Shown here: piece after piece, positions 55,520-64,000 of the stretch
Position numbering within the stretch: position 1 is the stretch's first letter
Layout: each line of letters opens with the position of its first letter
Source: Gammaproteobacteria bacterium
Lineage (GTDB): Bacteria; Pseudomonadota; Gammaproteobacteria; Steroidobacterales; Foliamicaceae
Length of the DNA: 64,000 bases
Reading direction: 5' to 3'
Assembly (NCBI GenBank): GCA_009844425.1
Contig: VYBN01000032.1
Coordinates: 1 to 64,000 of the forward strand
Position numbers and translations under genes: made by a program
Notes under the pieces: model-generated
The model's input: only the letters and a program-made list of their open reading frames with translations
What the model was told of the DNA's origin: nothing
The model's database searches: none

Positions 55520-57412
55520 ATGACCAGAAGAACCCGGATTTCGGCCCTGATGCTGGCGCTTTTCCTGACGGCGGGCGGCGCCGGAAGCGCGTGGGCGAAG
55601 GGTGACCTGGAGCGGGGCAAGCGCCTGGCCCGGGAGTGCTTCGCCTGTCATGGGCAGGACGGTTACAGTCCGTCGCCGATCAATCCGAAGATCGGCGGGC
55701 AGCACGAGCGCTACCTGTTCCTCTCGCTGAAGGAGTATCGCGACGGCGGGCGCTCGCACTCGCTCATGCGCGGATCGGTGCTCAACAAAAACGACCAGGA
55801 CCTAGAGGACATTGCCGCCTACTACGCCAGCCAGCCGGGTTACCTGACGCCGCGTGAAATTTGGGAGCGCACGCAGGAAGGCGCGCCGGCCGCGGCCGGA
55901 CCGCCCGCGGGAGCCCCACAGGGCGGTCCGCCCCGCGGCCCGGCGGCACCGCCCAAGTTTGATCACAGCGACCACATCGCCCGCTACAACAGCATGCTGG
56001 CGCAGGCGATTCGCGATGCGGCGCAGACCCCCGGGCCGGTCGGCGACGCGGCCTGCGAGAGCCTTTCCGGCAGCGCGGATTCCGATCGCGACGGCGACGG
56101 GCTGGCGGACGCCTACGACGCCGCCCCGGACGATGCCGGCGAGTTCGTCCTCGACAGCGACGCAGACGGCTTCTACGAGATCTGCGACATCCGGCAGCTC
56201 GAGGCCATCGGCAACCTCGGCGCCGGCGAAGGCAAGTCCACCACGCTGGACCGGGCCGAGCGCATGGCGCGCAAATACCGCCTGGCGCGCGACCTCGACG
56301 CTTCTTCCGTCGGCAACTTCGAGCCGATCGGCGACTGCGGCCCGGCCGGAAACTGCATGGTGACGCTGGACCGCTTCGGGTTTCAGGGCGTGATCGACGG
56401 CGGGGGACATACGATCCGCGGACTGCGGATCTCCAGGCCCGGGGGCAGCGGGATCGGCCTGATCGGCGTGCTGGGCGCGCAGGGCACCGTTCGGGACCTG
56501 GCGCTTGAGGATGCGGTCGTGATCGGCCGCGGCGGCGTGGCCCTGCTGGTGGGCAGCAATTTCGGCATGGTCTACCGCTGCCGCGCCGAGGGCGAGGTGG
56601 CCGGCGAACTGGCGCTCGGCGTTCTGGTGGGCGGAAGCGGTGGCCTGGTGGCCTACGGCGAGTCCCACGGCACGGTTTCGGGCAACCAGGCGGTAGGCGG
56701 GTTGGTCGGCGACGTGCGCGGCGGCGTCTATTTCAGCCGGTCGAACGCCGAAGTGTCCGGCAGCCGCGGCCTGGGCGGGCTGGTGGGGCTGAACACCTTC
56801 GGCCTGGTCCTGAGCAGCTACTCCACGGGCCAGGTGATCGGCGGCAACGACCTGGGCGGGCTGGTGGGAATGAACACCGACGCCAAGGTGCGCAACAGCT
56901 TTTCGATCGCGGCGGTCGAGGGCGACGGGAGCAATATCGGCGGACTGGTGGGGTTCAATTCCTTAAGCGAGGTGCGCAACAGCTATGCCGCCGGCGCCGT
57001 TTTCGGCGGCGATGCCGTGGGCGGCCTGGTGGGGCGCAACAACGGCAGCGTGCGCACGAGCTATGCGGCGGGGCCGGTAACGAGCGACGGCGCTTCCGGA
57101 GGGATTTCCGGGTTCACGGTCGAGGGCGAGGAGGACGGCAACTTCTGGTCCGCGATGACCTATTCCGCGGGCGCTTCGGACCTGGGCGCACTGACCGCCG
57201 AACAAAGTGGATGGGCGCCGCGGCCCGGCGATTTCCTGGGACTCATCGACGCCTATTGCGACGCCAACGGCAACGGCTTTATCGATCCCGACGAGCGCGT
57301 GCCGGACAATCGGGTCTGGGACTTCCGCGGTTCGGGCGAGTTTCCGGTAATCCGCTGTACTTTTGAGGCAGGATACCCTTCCGGGGACACAGACTCTATG
57401 GGGAACATGTAA
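55520..57412 (+). CDS. Secreted cytochrome c domain fused to GLUG-repeat beta-helix
   Basis: 630 residues. Signal peptide (about 1-26, cleavage AWA-KG). Haem site CFACH at 40-44 within a c4/c5-like domain (to about 115). A Pro/Ala/Gly-rich linker follows, then a calcium-type segment [14 protein letters not shown] and about six GLUG repeats ([20 protein letters not shown] is one) over about 330-550. A second [16 protein letters not shown] site is near the end. GLUG proteins are usually surface adhesins. The joining with a cytochrome suggests electron transfer at the cell surface; that is inference. It overlaps the next gene (TAATG). Confidence 0.85.
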   Translation: MTRRTRISALMLALFLTAGGAGSAWAKGDLERGKRLARECFACHGQDGYSPSPINPKIGGQHERYLFLSLKEYRDGGRSHSLMRGSVLNKNDQDLEDIAAYYASQPGYLTPREIWERTQEGAPAAAGPPAGAPQGGPPRGPAAPPKFDHSDHIARYNSMLAQAIRDAAQTPGPVGDAACESLSGSADSDRDGDGLADAYDAAPDDAGEFVLDSDADGFYEICDIRQLEAIGNLGAGEGKSTTLDRAERMARKYRLARDLDASSVGNFEPIGDCGPAGNCMVTLDRFGFQGVIDGGGHTIRGLRISRPGGSGIGLIGVLGAQGTVRDLALEDAVVIGRGGVALLVGSNFGMVYRCRAEGEVAGELALGVLVGGSGGLVAYGESHGTVSGNQAVGGLVGDVRGGVYFSRSNAEVSGSRGLGGLVGLNTFGLVLSSYSTGQVIGGNDLGGLVGMNTDAKVRNSFSIAAVEGDGSNIGGLVGFNSLSEVRNSYAAGAVFGGDAVGGLVGRNNGSVRTSYAAGPVTSDGASGGISGFTVEGEEDGNFWSAMTYSAGASDLGALTAEQSGWAPRPGDFLGLIDAYCDANGNGFIDPDERVPDNRVWDFRGSGEFPVIRCTFEAGYPSGDTDSMGNM

Positions 57413-58425
57413 TGCCGAGCCGCAATCCGTTTTCAAGATTCCTGGCGCTTGCGCCTGCGGTGGTCGTGGCGGCTGGCCTGGCCTGGGGCGACGAGGAACG
57501 CGCCAACACCTTCCAGCCCTTCGTCAAGGGCGACATCTTCGTCGCGTCGACGATCATGGACCATCCCACCGACGACCACATGGGCACCGGGCGCATCTTC
57601 CAGTACGACGCCGAACTGAACCTCAAGGGCCAGCTCTACACGAAAGGCACGACGCACAAGATCGGCGGCCTGAATTTCGCGCCGGACGGCACGCTGTGGG
57701 CCTTTGCCCAGGGGACGCCCGCGGTGGTGGAAATCGGCCCGGACGGCGTGCAGAAGCCGGTGCGCAGGTTCTCCGAGCGCAGTCTGAGCAGCGTGACCTT
57801 CGCCCGCGACGGCAGCCTGTATTTCGGGGAGCACCTGCAGGGGCCCAACACCACCATTCCCACCAACACGACCGTATTCAACCTGCTGACCGGCCGCGAC
57901 GTGATCGGCGACGGCAACATCTTCAAGTTCAGCCCGGACGCCCTGCTGCTTCAGGAATTCCACACCGACACGCATGGTGGCCTCATGGGCATCCACGGCG
58001 TGACGTCGACCGTGCTGACCGACGACGACACGCGTATGGTCTATCTGTCCGAGACCGGCAACCGGGTCATGCAGTACGACCTGGCCAACGACCGGCAGTT
58101 GCCGGACCTGAGGGTGTTCGACGACGACGAGAACGTCTTCATGGTCCTTACGCTGATGCCGATGCTCGACGGATCCCTGCTGATCAGCACCGGCAACGGC
58201 CTGGTGGTGCTCGACAAGGACTCGGGGGAGACGCTTCGCTATTACGACATGCGCAGTCCCGGATGGGCGGCCTCGGGGCCGACGGTGGACGGCGCGGGAA
58301 TCATCGTGGGCAACTTCTTCACCGGCGAGGTCGTGATCATCAGCCGGGAGACCGGGGAAGTCGTCCGAAGCAACAACATCGGGCAAACAAACTCGCTCTC
58401 CGGCGTGGCCCAGTTCCCCGGCTGA
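57412..58425 (+). CDS. Secreted beta-propeller protein (SMP-30/quinoprotein-like)
   Basis: 337 residues with a signal peptide (about 1-26, [20 protein letters not shown]). Repeating blades contain GGLNFAPDGTLWAF, SSVTFARDGSLYFGE, GNIFKFSPDA and LVVLDKDSGETLRYYD, the usual strand-turn pattern of six- or seven-bladed propellers. No PQQ or metal site can be named with confidence. The 1-nt TAATG overlap with the cytochrome-GLUG gene indicates co-translation, so the two exported proteins probably work together. Confidence 0.75.
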   Translation: MPSRNPFSRFLALAPAVVVAAGLAWGDEERANTFQPFVKGDIFVASTIMDHPTDDHMGTGRIFQYDAELNLKGQLYTKGTTHKIGGLNFAPDGTLWAFAQGTPAVVEIGPDGVQKPVRRFSERSLSSVTFARDGSLYFGEHLQGPNTTIPTNTTVFNLLTGRDVIGDGNIFKFSPDALLLQEFHTDTHGGLMGIHGVTSTVLTDDDTRMVYLSETGNRVMQYDLANDRQLPDLRVFDDDENVFMVLTLMPMLDGSLLISTGNGLVVLDKDSGETLRYYDMRSPGWAASGPTVDGAGIIVGNFFTGEVVIISRETGEVVRSNNIGQTNSLSGVAQFPG

Positions 58426-58452
58426 CCGGTTTCATCCGAAAGAGGCCTTCTC

Positions 58453-59217
58453 ATGACAAAAAGACGCATTATTCTCATCGTCCTCGCGGTCATCGCCGTT
58501 CTGGTCTTGCTGTCCTTCCGAACCACCCAGTACCCCGTTTTCGAAATGGAGGCCGACGCGGCCCCCGAGAGCGGTCACCATGTGCTGCTGTTCGGCGGCA
58601 CCCGCAACACCGGGCTGGAGGTCGCGAAGATCCTGGCGGGACGGGGCGACCGGGTCACGGCCTTCGTCCGCCCGTCGTCGGACCGTTCCGGGCTGGAGCC
58701 GCTGGGCGTGAACTTCGCCGTGGGCGACGCGCTGGACATGGAAAGCGTGCAGGCTGCCTTCGATGGCGGCGACTACACCTCGGTCATCACGACGGTGGGC
58801 TGCTTCAGTTGCGATCCGCGTCCGGACTTCCTGGGCAACCGCAATATCTTCGACGCGGCCGAGGCGGCGGGCGTGCAGAGGATGGTGTTCGTGACCAGCA
58901 TCGGCTCCGGAGACAGCGAGATGGCGGCGCCCTGGCTGGCCCGGGTGTTCCTGCGCGAAATACTGCCGTTGAAGACGCAGGCCGAAGACCACCTGATGGC
59001 CAGCGGCCTCGACTACACGATCATCCGTCCCGGCGCGCTCCGTTCGAGGCCGCCCACCGGCAAGGGATACTTAAGCGAGAGCCGCGAAGCGGAAGGAATC
59101 ATCAACCGCAGCGACCTGGCCGGCCTGATCGTCGATGCGCTGGACGACAACGCGACGACCGGAAAGGTGCTGGCCGCGGTCGATTCGGAGATGGCCTACC
59201 CCTGGGACATATTCTGA
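58453..59217 (+). CDS. Membrane-anchored NAD(P)-binding protein (atypical SDR, NmrA-like)
   Basis: 254 residues. An N-terminal hydrophobic helix (about 6-22) anchors the protein. The Rossmann motif is GGTRNTGLEVAKIL (about 48-61), with VFVTSIGSG and YTIIRPGALR later, as in NAD(P)H-binding atypical SDRs. The usual Tyr-x3-Lys is not evident. If the anchor leaves the body in the periplasm, cofactor supply would be a problem, so a cytoplasmic-facing orientation is more likely. It lies 27 nt after the propeller gene and probably belongs to the same transcript. Confidence 0.82.
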   Translation: MTKRRIILIVLAVIAVLVLLSFRTTQYPVFEMEADAAPESGHHVLLFGGTRNTGLEVAKILAGRGDRVTAFVRPSSDRSGLEPLGVNFAVGDALDMESVQAAFDGGDYTSVITTVGCFSCDPRPDFLGNRNIFDAAEAAGVQRMVFVTSIGSGDSEMAAPWLARVFLREILPLKTQAEDHLMASGLDYTIIRPGALRSRPPTGKGYLSESREAEGIINRSDLAGLIVDALDDNATTGKVLAAVDSEMAYPWDIF

Positions 59218-59221
59218 CGGA

Positions 59222-59274
59222 GCCTGGGAGCGAGGACGTCTCGTCCTCGTGGCGGGCGGGACGCCCTCCCACCC
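59222..59274. repeat. Short palindromic repeat between convergent genes
   Basis: GAGGACG-TCT-CGTCCTC followed by GGGCGGGACGCCC-type palindrome, 3-4 nt from each flanking stop codon. Same class as the 1.65-kb and 27.4-kb copies. Confidence 0.8.
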
Positions 59275-59277
59275 GCA

Positions 59278-60072
59278 TTACTCGAGAGTGTCGTCCAGCG
59301 TCGCGCGGCCCTGCATCCGCGCCTGTATGAGGTCGAGGCCGGACTGTATCCGGTCGTAGAAGCCGGTGGCGAGCAGCTCACGGCGGAGTTGCTCGTTGAT
59401 TCCGGCGCGGGTCGCGTGCTCCTCGACCAGACCGGCGAAACCCTCGCCTTTCGGCTGGGTGGATTTTTCGGCGATACCGCGGAACAGCGAGCCGGTATAG
59501 CGGTCCGCGTCCGCCGGATCGACGCCCCTGGCGCGCAGCCAGGACGAAACGGACTCCAGCAACTCGAAATAGGGCGCCATCAGCGCCGAAGTGGAGAAGA
59601 ACGCGTCGAGCTGCGCCTCGTCCGATACCTGGATTACCGTAGCGATGGGATCGAACAGGTCGCCCAGCTTCCGGTTCGGCGGACACATGGCAATAGGGCC
59701 GGTGCGCCGCGCCACGGGTGGGACCGGCGCCACCCGGCCGATGAACTCGGCGGGCCGGATCTGCCGCTGGATGTCCCCGGAACTGATCGTCGCGATGAAG
59801 CTTGCGACCGCGAGGTTCCGCCGGAAGTCGAGCGCGCCGAGTACGGCTGCGGCGTCCTGCGGACGCACGGCGAGAATGACCAGCTCCGAGCGGTCCAGCA
59901 CCTGCTGGTTGTCGGTGGCCACCTCCACGGCGGCATAGCGCTCGCTCAACTTGCGCGAACGATCGACGCTCCTGGGCGACAGGAGAATCGAAAGACCGGG
60001 GACCTCCGCTTCGCAAAGACCCGTGACCACCGCCTCGGTGATCGTGCCGACGCCGATGAAACCCACGTTCAT
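59278..60072 (-). CDS. Pyrroline-5-carboxylate reductase-like protein
   Basis: 264 residues. NADP motif VGFIGVGTITEAVV at the start and VILAVRPQ match ProC. The central GRVAPVPPVARRTGPIAMCP replaces the usual RxMPNTPxxxxxG, and the C-terminal dimer region is divergent (TGSLFRGIAE in place of GSGPAY). It may not act in proline synthesis; a relative of unknown substrate is possible. ATG at 60072 lies 4 nt from the dapE stop, making it the third gene of a dapD-dapE unit. Confidence 0.72.
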   Translation of the reverse strand: MNVGFIGVGTITEAVVTGLCEAEVPGLSILLSPRSVDRSRKLSERYAAVEVATDNQQVLDRSELVILAVRPQDAAAVLGALDFRRNLAVASFIATISSGDIQRQIRPAEFIGRVAPVPPVARRTGPIAMCPPNRKLGDLFDPIATVIQVSDEAQLDAFFSTSALMAPYFELLESVSSWLRARGVDPADADRYTGSLFRGIAEKSTQPKGEGFAGLVEEHATRAGINEQLRRELLATGFYDRIQSGLDLIQARMQGRATLDDTLE

Positions 60073-60076
60073 CGGC

Positions 60077-61234
60077 CTACTCCGATTCCGGGTCGAGCAG
60101 CAGCCGCTCCATGATCCGCGAGTAGACTCGCCGCAGGCCTTCGGCGTCGCTGGCACGGATGCGCTCGTTGACCTGGTGGATGGTGCGGTTGATCACGCCG
60201 AATTCCACCACGTCGGCGCCGTGCAGCGCTATGAAACGCCCGTCGGAGGTGCCGCCGCCCGTGGACAGTTCGGGGTCGATCCCGCACTCCTCGCGCACGA
60301 TGTCGCGGGCCGTCTCGACCAGCGGGCCGTGCGCGGTCAGGAAGGGTTCGCCGGCGGGGCGCCATTCGATCTCGTACTCGATGTCGTGGCGGCTGAGCAG
60401 GTCCTCGACCCATTGCTTGATCTGCTCGCTCTTCCACTGGTTGGTGAAGCGGAAGTTGAAGCGCGTGACCAGTTCGCCGGGGAACACGTTGGTCGCTCCC
60501 GCGTCGGCCTGCACCTTGACGACCTGGAAGCCGGTCGGCGGGAAATGCTCGTTGCCTTCGTCGAGCGGCGTCGCGTACATGTCCGCGAGCACCGGAGCGA
60601 AGCTCTGTATGGGATTGCGCGCCAGGGCGGGGTAGGCGACGTGGCCCTGTTCGCCGCGTACGGTCATCGTGGCGCTCAGCGAACCGCGCCGCCCGACCCG
60701 CAGCGTGTCGCCGAGTTTTTCCGAGCAGGAAGGCTCTCCCACCACGCACCAGTCGATCGTCTCGTCGCGGGCGCTGAGCGTGTCCATCACGCGCCGGGTA
60801 CCGTCCCTGGCCGGACCTTCCTCGTCGCTGGTGATCAGAAATGCCAGCGAGCCGCGGTGTTCGGGATGTTCATCCGCAAAGTCGATCCCGGCGCGGACCA
60901 TGGCCGCGATGCCGGTCTTCATGTCGGCGGCGCCCCGGCCCTTGAGCCATCCGTCATCGAGTTCCGGTTCGAACGGATCGTGGTCCCAGTCCTTCAGCGG
61001 CCCCGGGGGCACCACGTCGGTATGGCCGGCGAAGCACAGCACCGGGGAGTCGCCGCCGTGACGCGCCCACAGGTTGGAGACCTTGCCGAAGGGCATGTGC
61101 TCGACGCTGAAACCGGCCTCTTCCAGCATGCCGGCAAGCAGTTCCTGGCAACCCCCGTCCGCGGGGGTCAACGATGGCCGCCGCATCAACTCCAGGGCGA
61201 GGTCGATCGTGCGCTGGTCGCGGGAATCAGCCAT
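60077..61234 (-). CDS. dapE: Succinyl-diaminopimelate desuccinylase
   Basis: 385 residues. Zinc-binding residues appear in order: His in [12 protein letters not shown], Asp in [10 protein letters not shown], Glu pair in ITSDEEGPA, Glu in VGEPS and His near the C-terminus in NRTIHQVNE. It releases succinate from N-succinyl-LL-diaminopimelate in lysine and peptidoglycan synthesis. Its start overlaps dapD by 8 nt, which encodes the preceding step but one of the pathway. Confidence 0.96.
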   Translation of the reverse strand: MADSRDQRTIDLALELMRRPSLTPADGGCQELLAGMLEEAGFSVEHMPFGKVSNLWARHGGDSPVLCFAGHTDVVPPGPLKDWDHDPFEPELDDGWLKGRGAADMKTGIAAMVRAGIDFADEHPEHRGSLAFLITSDEEGPARDGTRRVMDTLSARDETIDWCVVGEPSCSEKLGDTLRVGRRGSLSATMTVRGEQGHVAYPALARNPIQSFAPVLADMYATPLDEGNEHFPPTGFQVVKVQADAGATNVFPGELVTRFNFRFTNQWKSEQIKQWVEDLLSRHDIEYEIEWRPAGEPFLTAHGPLVETARDIVREECGIDPELSTGGGTSDGRFIALHGADVVEFGVINRTIHQVNERIRASDAEGLRRVYSRIMERLLLDPESE

Positions 61235-62039
61235 CGCGCAACAACTCGTTCAATGAAGTGCGTCGACGGGTGCGTTCGTCCACCTGCTTGACGATGACGG
61301 CGCAGTAAAGATGCGCCCGGCTCTTGCCGTCGGGCAGGCTGCCCGGCACGACGACCGAGCCGGCAGGCACGCGGCCGTAGTGGACCTCGTCGCGGGCCCG
61401 GTCGTAGATGCGGGTGCTCTGTCCGATATACACGCCCATCGCGATGACCGCGCCGCGCTCCACGATCACGCCCTCCACGATCTCCGAGCGCGCGCCGATG
61501 AAGCAGTCGTCCTCGATGATGGTGGGCGTGGCCTGCAGGGGCTCCAGCACTCCGCCGATGCCCGCCCCTCCGGAAAGATGCACGTTCCTGCCGATCTGGG
61601 CGCAGCTTCCCACCGTGGCCCAGGTGTCTACGAGCGTGCCGCTGTCCACGTAGGCGCCGATGTTCACGTAGCTGGGCATCAGCACGACGCCGGGCGCGAT
61701 GTAGGCGCCGCGCCGGGCCTGCGCGTCGGGCACCACTCGCACGCCGGACGACTCGATGTCGCCGCCGGCGAATTTCAGCGGGACCTTGTCGAAATAACGC
61801 GTATGGCCGCCGGGGATCTCGCGGTTGGGCGTCACCGCGAAATAAAGGAGCACGGCCTTCTTGAGCCACTCGTTGACCTGCCAGCCGTCGTCGGCCGGTT
61901 CGGCCACGCGCGCCTCGCCGCGGTCGAGCAGGCCGATTGCCTCCTCGATGGCCGCTCGCAGTTCGGCGGGCGCGCTGTCGGGCGCGAAATCCGCACGCTG
62001 TTCGTACGCGGCTTCGATGATGTTGCGCAGGTCTTGCAC
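61227..62039 (-). CDS. dapD: Tetrahydrodipicolinate N-succinyltransferase
   Basis: 270 residues from GTG, matching the E. coli length and N-terminus ([16 protein letters not shown]). The left-handed beta-helix is seen in [20 protein letters not shown] and [20 protein letters not shown], then [20 protein letters not shown]. It transfers succinyl from CoA to tetrahydrodipicolinate. A longer reading frame adds 16 residues ([16 protein letters not shown]) that are not conserved. First gene of dapD-dapE-proC-like. Confidence 0.95.
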   Translation of the reverse strand: MQDLRNIIEAAYEQRADFAPDSAPAELRAAIEEAIGLLDRGEARVAEPADDGWQVNEWLKKAVLLYFAVTPNREIPGGHTRYFDKVPLKFAGGDIESSGVRVVPDAQARRGAYIAPGVVLMPSYVNIGAYVDSGTLVDTWATVGSCAQIGRNVHLSGGAGIGGVLEPLQATPTIIEDDCFIGARSEIVEGVIVERGAVIAMGVYIGQSTRIYDRARDEVHYGRVPAGSVVVPGSLPDGKSRAHLYCAVIVKQVDERTRRRTSLNELLRDG

Positions 62040-62113
62040 TTCAGCTCTCGGGAGTGATTTCCGCCGCTTATCCAACGGCGCCCGCAATTATCTCACTATG
62101 GCGCGCTTCCTTC

Positions 62114-62184
62114 GCCCGTTGTTGTCACCTTCTGCGCTGGAACCACTCCGCGACGTTCCTGCGCAGAAGGTGACAACAACGGGC
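62114..62184. repeat. Constant-loop hairpin N (24-bp perfect stem)
   Basis: Arms 62114-62137 and 62161-62184 are complementary; the 23-nt loop is the exact reverse complement of that of Q (63.68 kb). Inner stem TTCTGCGC is shared with Q, the outer part differs and is still paired. It forms a tandem with O, 27 nt apart. Confidence 0.9.
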
Positions 62185-62211
62185 TCCAGTCGGAGCGCGG
62201 CCGTTGGGATT

Positions 62212-62286
62212 GGCGGTGTATTGCGACCCTTTGTGGAGGAAGCGTCGCGAAGTGGCTGACGTCACAAAGGGGCGCAATACACCGCC
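62212..62286. repeat. Constant-loop hairpin O (24-bp stem)
   Basis: Arms 62212-62235 and 62263-62286 pair with one mismatch; the 27-nt loop is the exact reverse complement of that of P (63.58 kb), and here the stem is also shared. With N it forms the left half of an inverted pair around wrbA-acyP. Confidence 0.9.
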
Positions 62287-62296
62287 CGAGAGCGAT

Positions 62297-62899
62297 TCAG
62301 GATGTGTGGAGGGTGCGGGCGAGCGTTGCGAGGCGGCTTCCCAGGGATTCGGCGAGGGTTTTCTCGTCGGAAGTGAGGCCGTTCGCGCTGGTGCGCTCGA
62401 CGTGCGATGCGCCGTACGGCGAGCCCCCGGACGTGGTCTTGCGTAATTCGGGCACGGTGTAGGGGATGCCCGTGATCAGCATGCCGTGATGCATCAGGGG
62501 TACGGCCAGCGACAGCAGCGTGGCTTCCTGGCCGCCGTGCATGCTGTTCGACGACGTGAATACCGCGGCCGGCTTGTCCACCAGCAGGCCCGAGACCCAT
62601 TCCGCCGCGAGTCCGTCCAGGAAATGCTGGATCGGCGCGCTGGGGGCGCCGAAACGCGTGGGGCTGCCGAGAGCCAGACCCGCGCAATCGCGCAGGTCGT
62701 CCTTGCCGACATACGGCGCGCCACTTTCGGGGACGGCGGGCATGGCCTCGCCGGACTGCGCGGCGACCGCAGGCGCGGCGCGCAGCACGGCCTCGCAGCC
62801 GGTCGTCATTTCGATGCCGCGGCCGATGGCGCGCGCCAGGGCCTCGGTGGCGCCCTTGACCGAGTAGTACACGACCAGGATCTTCAGTTCGCCGCTCAT
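62297..62899 (-). CDS. wrbA: NAD(P)H:quinone oxidoreductase WrbA
   Basis: 200 residues. Flavodoxin-like fold with FMN loops VVYYSVKGATEALARAI, LGSPTRFGAPSAPIQHFLD and FTSSNSMHGGQEATLLSL (WrbA has T-SxxxxHGGQE). It reduces quinones by two electrons and protects against redox stress. Its C-terminal end is 10 nt from hairpin O. It lies 10 nt after a short remnant ORF. Confidence 0.94.
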   Translation of the reverse strand: MSGELKILVVYYSVKGATEALARAIGRGIEMTTGCEAVLRAAPAVAAQSGEAMPAVPESGAPYVGKDDLRDCAGLALGSPTRFGAPSAPIQHFLDGLAAEWVSGLLVDKPAAVFTSSNSMHGGQEATLLSLAVPLMHHGMLITGIPYTVPELRKTTSGGSPYGASHVERTSANGLTSDEKTLAESLGSRLATLARTLHTS

Positions 62900-62909
62900 T
62901 GCCCGGGCG

Positions 62910-63095
62910 TCATACGACGATGACGGGGTCGGTGATCGTCAGGTGAAAGACGTTGAGGGGCTCGGCGACGATGAGCCCGGCAAGCGATTCCTCCTTCAGT
63001 ACCTTTTCCGCCCGCTCGCGATTGAAAAGGGGACCGCCCTGGAGCAGCGACCCGCCCTGGGCGAAGGTTTCACGGAAGGATTGCTGGCCGCCCAT
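62910..63095 (-). pseudogene. N-terminal fragment of an M24 (creatinase/Xaa-Pro peptidase-like) gene
   Basis: 61 codons. The segment LFNRERAEKVLKEESLAGLI then VAEPLNVFHLT matches the beginning of M24 N-terminal domains (NRxRAxxxLxxxxLDALxxxxPxNVYYLTG). It then breaks off after HLTITDPVIVV. The remaining ~300 residues of such proteins are absent and wrbA begins 10 nt beyond. I take it as a deletion remnant inside the block bracketed by N-O and P-Q. A small functional protein cannot be excluded. Confidence 0.35.
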
Positions 63096-63186
63096 GGAAA
63101 ATTCCGTATTTCGTCAGGCGACCGATTCTAATGCCACGCGGAATCGCCGGACCCTGCGGGAAGCGTGCAGGCCGCAGCATGCCTTT

Positions 63187-63207
63187 GGGAGGGCGGGACG
63201 CCCTCCC
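63187..63207. repeat. Short palindromic repeat upstream of acyP
   Basis: GGGAGGGCG-GGA-CGCCCTCCC, a perfect 9-bp stem, 52 nt before the acyP start. Single-unit member of the GGGCGTCYCGCCC class. Confidence 0.8.
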
Positions 63208-63259
63208 TACTTTCTTGCGCCTTGGGATTCGCGGCGTCGAGCGGGTAGAATTTCCGCCC

Positions 63260-63544
63260 ATGTCGGGAGAGGTCTGCCGCCGCTACATCGTTTCGGGACG
63301 CGTGCAGGGCGTGTTCTTTCGCGCCAGCACCGCCAGCGTCGCGCACCGTCTCGGCCTGCGCGGGCGCGCCAGGAACCTCCCCAACGGCAACGTGATGGTC
63401 CTGGCCCTGGGGCCGGAATCCAAGGTGGACGAACTGGCCGAGTGGCTGCGCGATGGACCGCCGTCCGCGGAAGTAACCGAGGTTCAGCAGGCGGACGAGC
63501 CGCTGGACCAGTGGCAGCACCTCCCCGACTTCCGCACCCACTGA
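63260..63544 (+). CDS. acyP: Acylphosphatase
   Basis: 94 residues, typical size. Catalytic Arg in GRVQGVFFRASTAS and Asn in GRARNLPNGNV. Hydrolyses acyl phosphates such as 1,3-bisphosphoglycerate and carbamoyl phosphate. ATG at 63260 is preferred; the open frame extends 43 codons upstream through a palindromic repeat and has no conserved sequence. Hairpin P follows 10 nt after the stop. Confidence 0.94.
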   Translation: MSGEVCRRYIVSGRVQGVFFRASTASVAHRLGLRGRARNLPNGNVMVLALGPESKVDELAEWLRDGPPSAEVTEVQQADEPLDQWQHLPDFRTH

Positions 63545-63554
63545 CCCCCACTCG

Positions 63555-63629
63555 GGCGGTGTATTGCGCCCCTTTGTGACGTCAGCCACTTCGCGACGCT
63601 TCCTCCACAAAGGGGCGCAATACACCGCC
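63555..63629. repeat. Constant-loop hairpin P (24-bp perfect stem)
   Basis: Arms 63555-63578 and 63606-63629 are complementary; loop and stem are the inverted copy of O. Spacer to Q is 27 nt, the same as between N and O, and about 20 of 27 spacer bases match in reverse. Confidence 0.9.
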
Positions 63630-63656
63630 AATCCGAACAGTCGCGCACAAACTGAA

Positions 63657-63727
63657 GCCCTTTGTCGTTACCTTCTGGGCAGGAACGTCGCGGAGTGGTT
63701 CCAGCGCAGAAGGTAACGACAAAGGGC
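63657..63727. repeat. Constant-loop hairpin Q (24-bp stem)
   Basis: Arms 63657-63680 and 63704-63727 pair with one mismatch; the loop is the exact reverse complement of N. It ends 5 nt before the proS stop codon. Confidence 0.9.
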
Positions 63728-63732
63728 GAGGG

Positions 63733-64000
63733 TTAGCGTTTGGCGCGCTCGGACAGGAGTTGCGGGGCTTCGTCGGCGCCTAGGTGCTCGGCTTCGTCCG
63801 AGCGGCGGTGCTTGTATTCCAGCGTCCCCTGCTTGAGCCCGCGCGAACTCACGACAACACGGTGCGGAATGCCGACCAGGTCGGCGTCGGCCAGCTTCAC
63901 GCCCGGGCTTGCATCGCGGTCGTCGAACAGCACTTCCACGCCCAGCGATTGCAGGTCCCCGTAGAGCCGCTCCGCCGTCGCCCGCACCTCTTCGTCTCGG
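63733..64000 (-). CDS. proS: Prolyl-tRNA synthetase, C-terminal end only
   Basis: The last 88 codons are in the window; the gene continues past the right edge. The anticodon-binding domain is recognisable: AERLYGDLQSLGVEVLFDDR, then DASPGVKLADADLVGIPHRV, with GTLEYKHRRSDEAEHL near the end, as in bacterial ProRS. It charges tRNA-Pro. Nothing can be said about its start or editing domain. Confidence 0.92.
   Translation of the reverse strand, partial: RDEEVRATAERLYGDLQSLGVEVLFDDRDASPGVKLADADLVGIPHRVVVSSRGLKQGTLEYKHRRSDEAEHLGADEAPQLLSERAKR

Noticed and set aside
63131-63259. 43-residue N-terminal extension of acylphosphatase
   Set aside because: Runs through a palindromic repeat and has no conserved residue; acylphosphatases are about 90 residues.

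Overview
The window reads as chromosomal DNA of a GC-rich, Gram-negative, probably uncultured (perhaps marine) gammaproteobacterium. The evidence is LPS-core and Kdo genes (hldE, waaA), TolC, a TonB-dependent receptor, GlnRS, the rpsU/dnaG/rpoD set, TRAP uptake and a class II ribonucleotide reductase split into NrdJa and NrdJb as in Pseudomonas. No rRNA or tRNA gene, CRISPR array or intact transposase was seen. Genus cannot be fixed from the sequence alone.

Layout. 0-8.7 kb: paraoxonase-like esterase, uppP, a MidA/NDUFAF7-type methyltransferase, a folate group (pteridine reductase-like SDR, folB, folK) around tsaD, a Tat-exported aldo/keto reductase and cca. 8.8-17.1 kb: HtrA protease, split nrdJ, then a KduD-like dehydrogenase with a complete TRAP transporter. 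17.1-24.5 kb: hldE, waaA, tolC, pcm and a K+-independent H+-pyrophosphatase. 24.5-27.4 kb: a compact CysO-type cysteine pathway (JAMM protease, sulfur carrier ending GG-AE, rhodanese-E1 activator, cysteine synthase). 27.4-34.0 kb: a catabolic cluster with an SDR, three PuuE-like deacetylase-fold proteins, an Asp/Glu-racemase-superfamily protein, an alpha/beta hydrolase and an isochorismatase-fold amidase. 34.1-38.3 kb: an AT-richer island with a type II restriction-modification pair and a DUF4143 ATPase. 38.4-44 kb: TonB receptor, an SDR resembling chlorophyll b reductases, glnS. 44.1-55.4 kb: rpoD, a DUF4345 membrane protein, dnaG and rpsU in conserved order on the minus strand, split between rpsU and dnaG by a 6.5-kb type III-like restriction island with an embedded PLD nuclease. 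55.5-64 kb: a secreted cytochrome c/GLUG protein, a beta-propeller protein, an anchored NAD(P)-binding protein, proC-like/dapE/dapD, wrbA, acyP and the 3' end of proS.

The most unusual feature is between the genes. Many intergenic gaps carry a long hairpin with a 24-34 bp, almost perfectly paired stem. Stems differ in sequence from copy to copy, while the loops are conserved and sometimes identical. Most loops hold two small hairpins with a GGA-type loop, and these also covary. Two inverted pairs bracket gene blocks: 34.0/38.3 kb around the type II island, and 62.1/63.7 kb around wrbA-acyP. A second class of short palindromes (core GGGCGTCYCGCCC) lies at gene ends and has been absorbed into the 5' coding region of the cysteine synthase gene.
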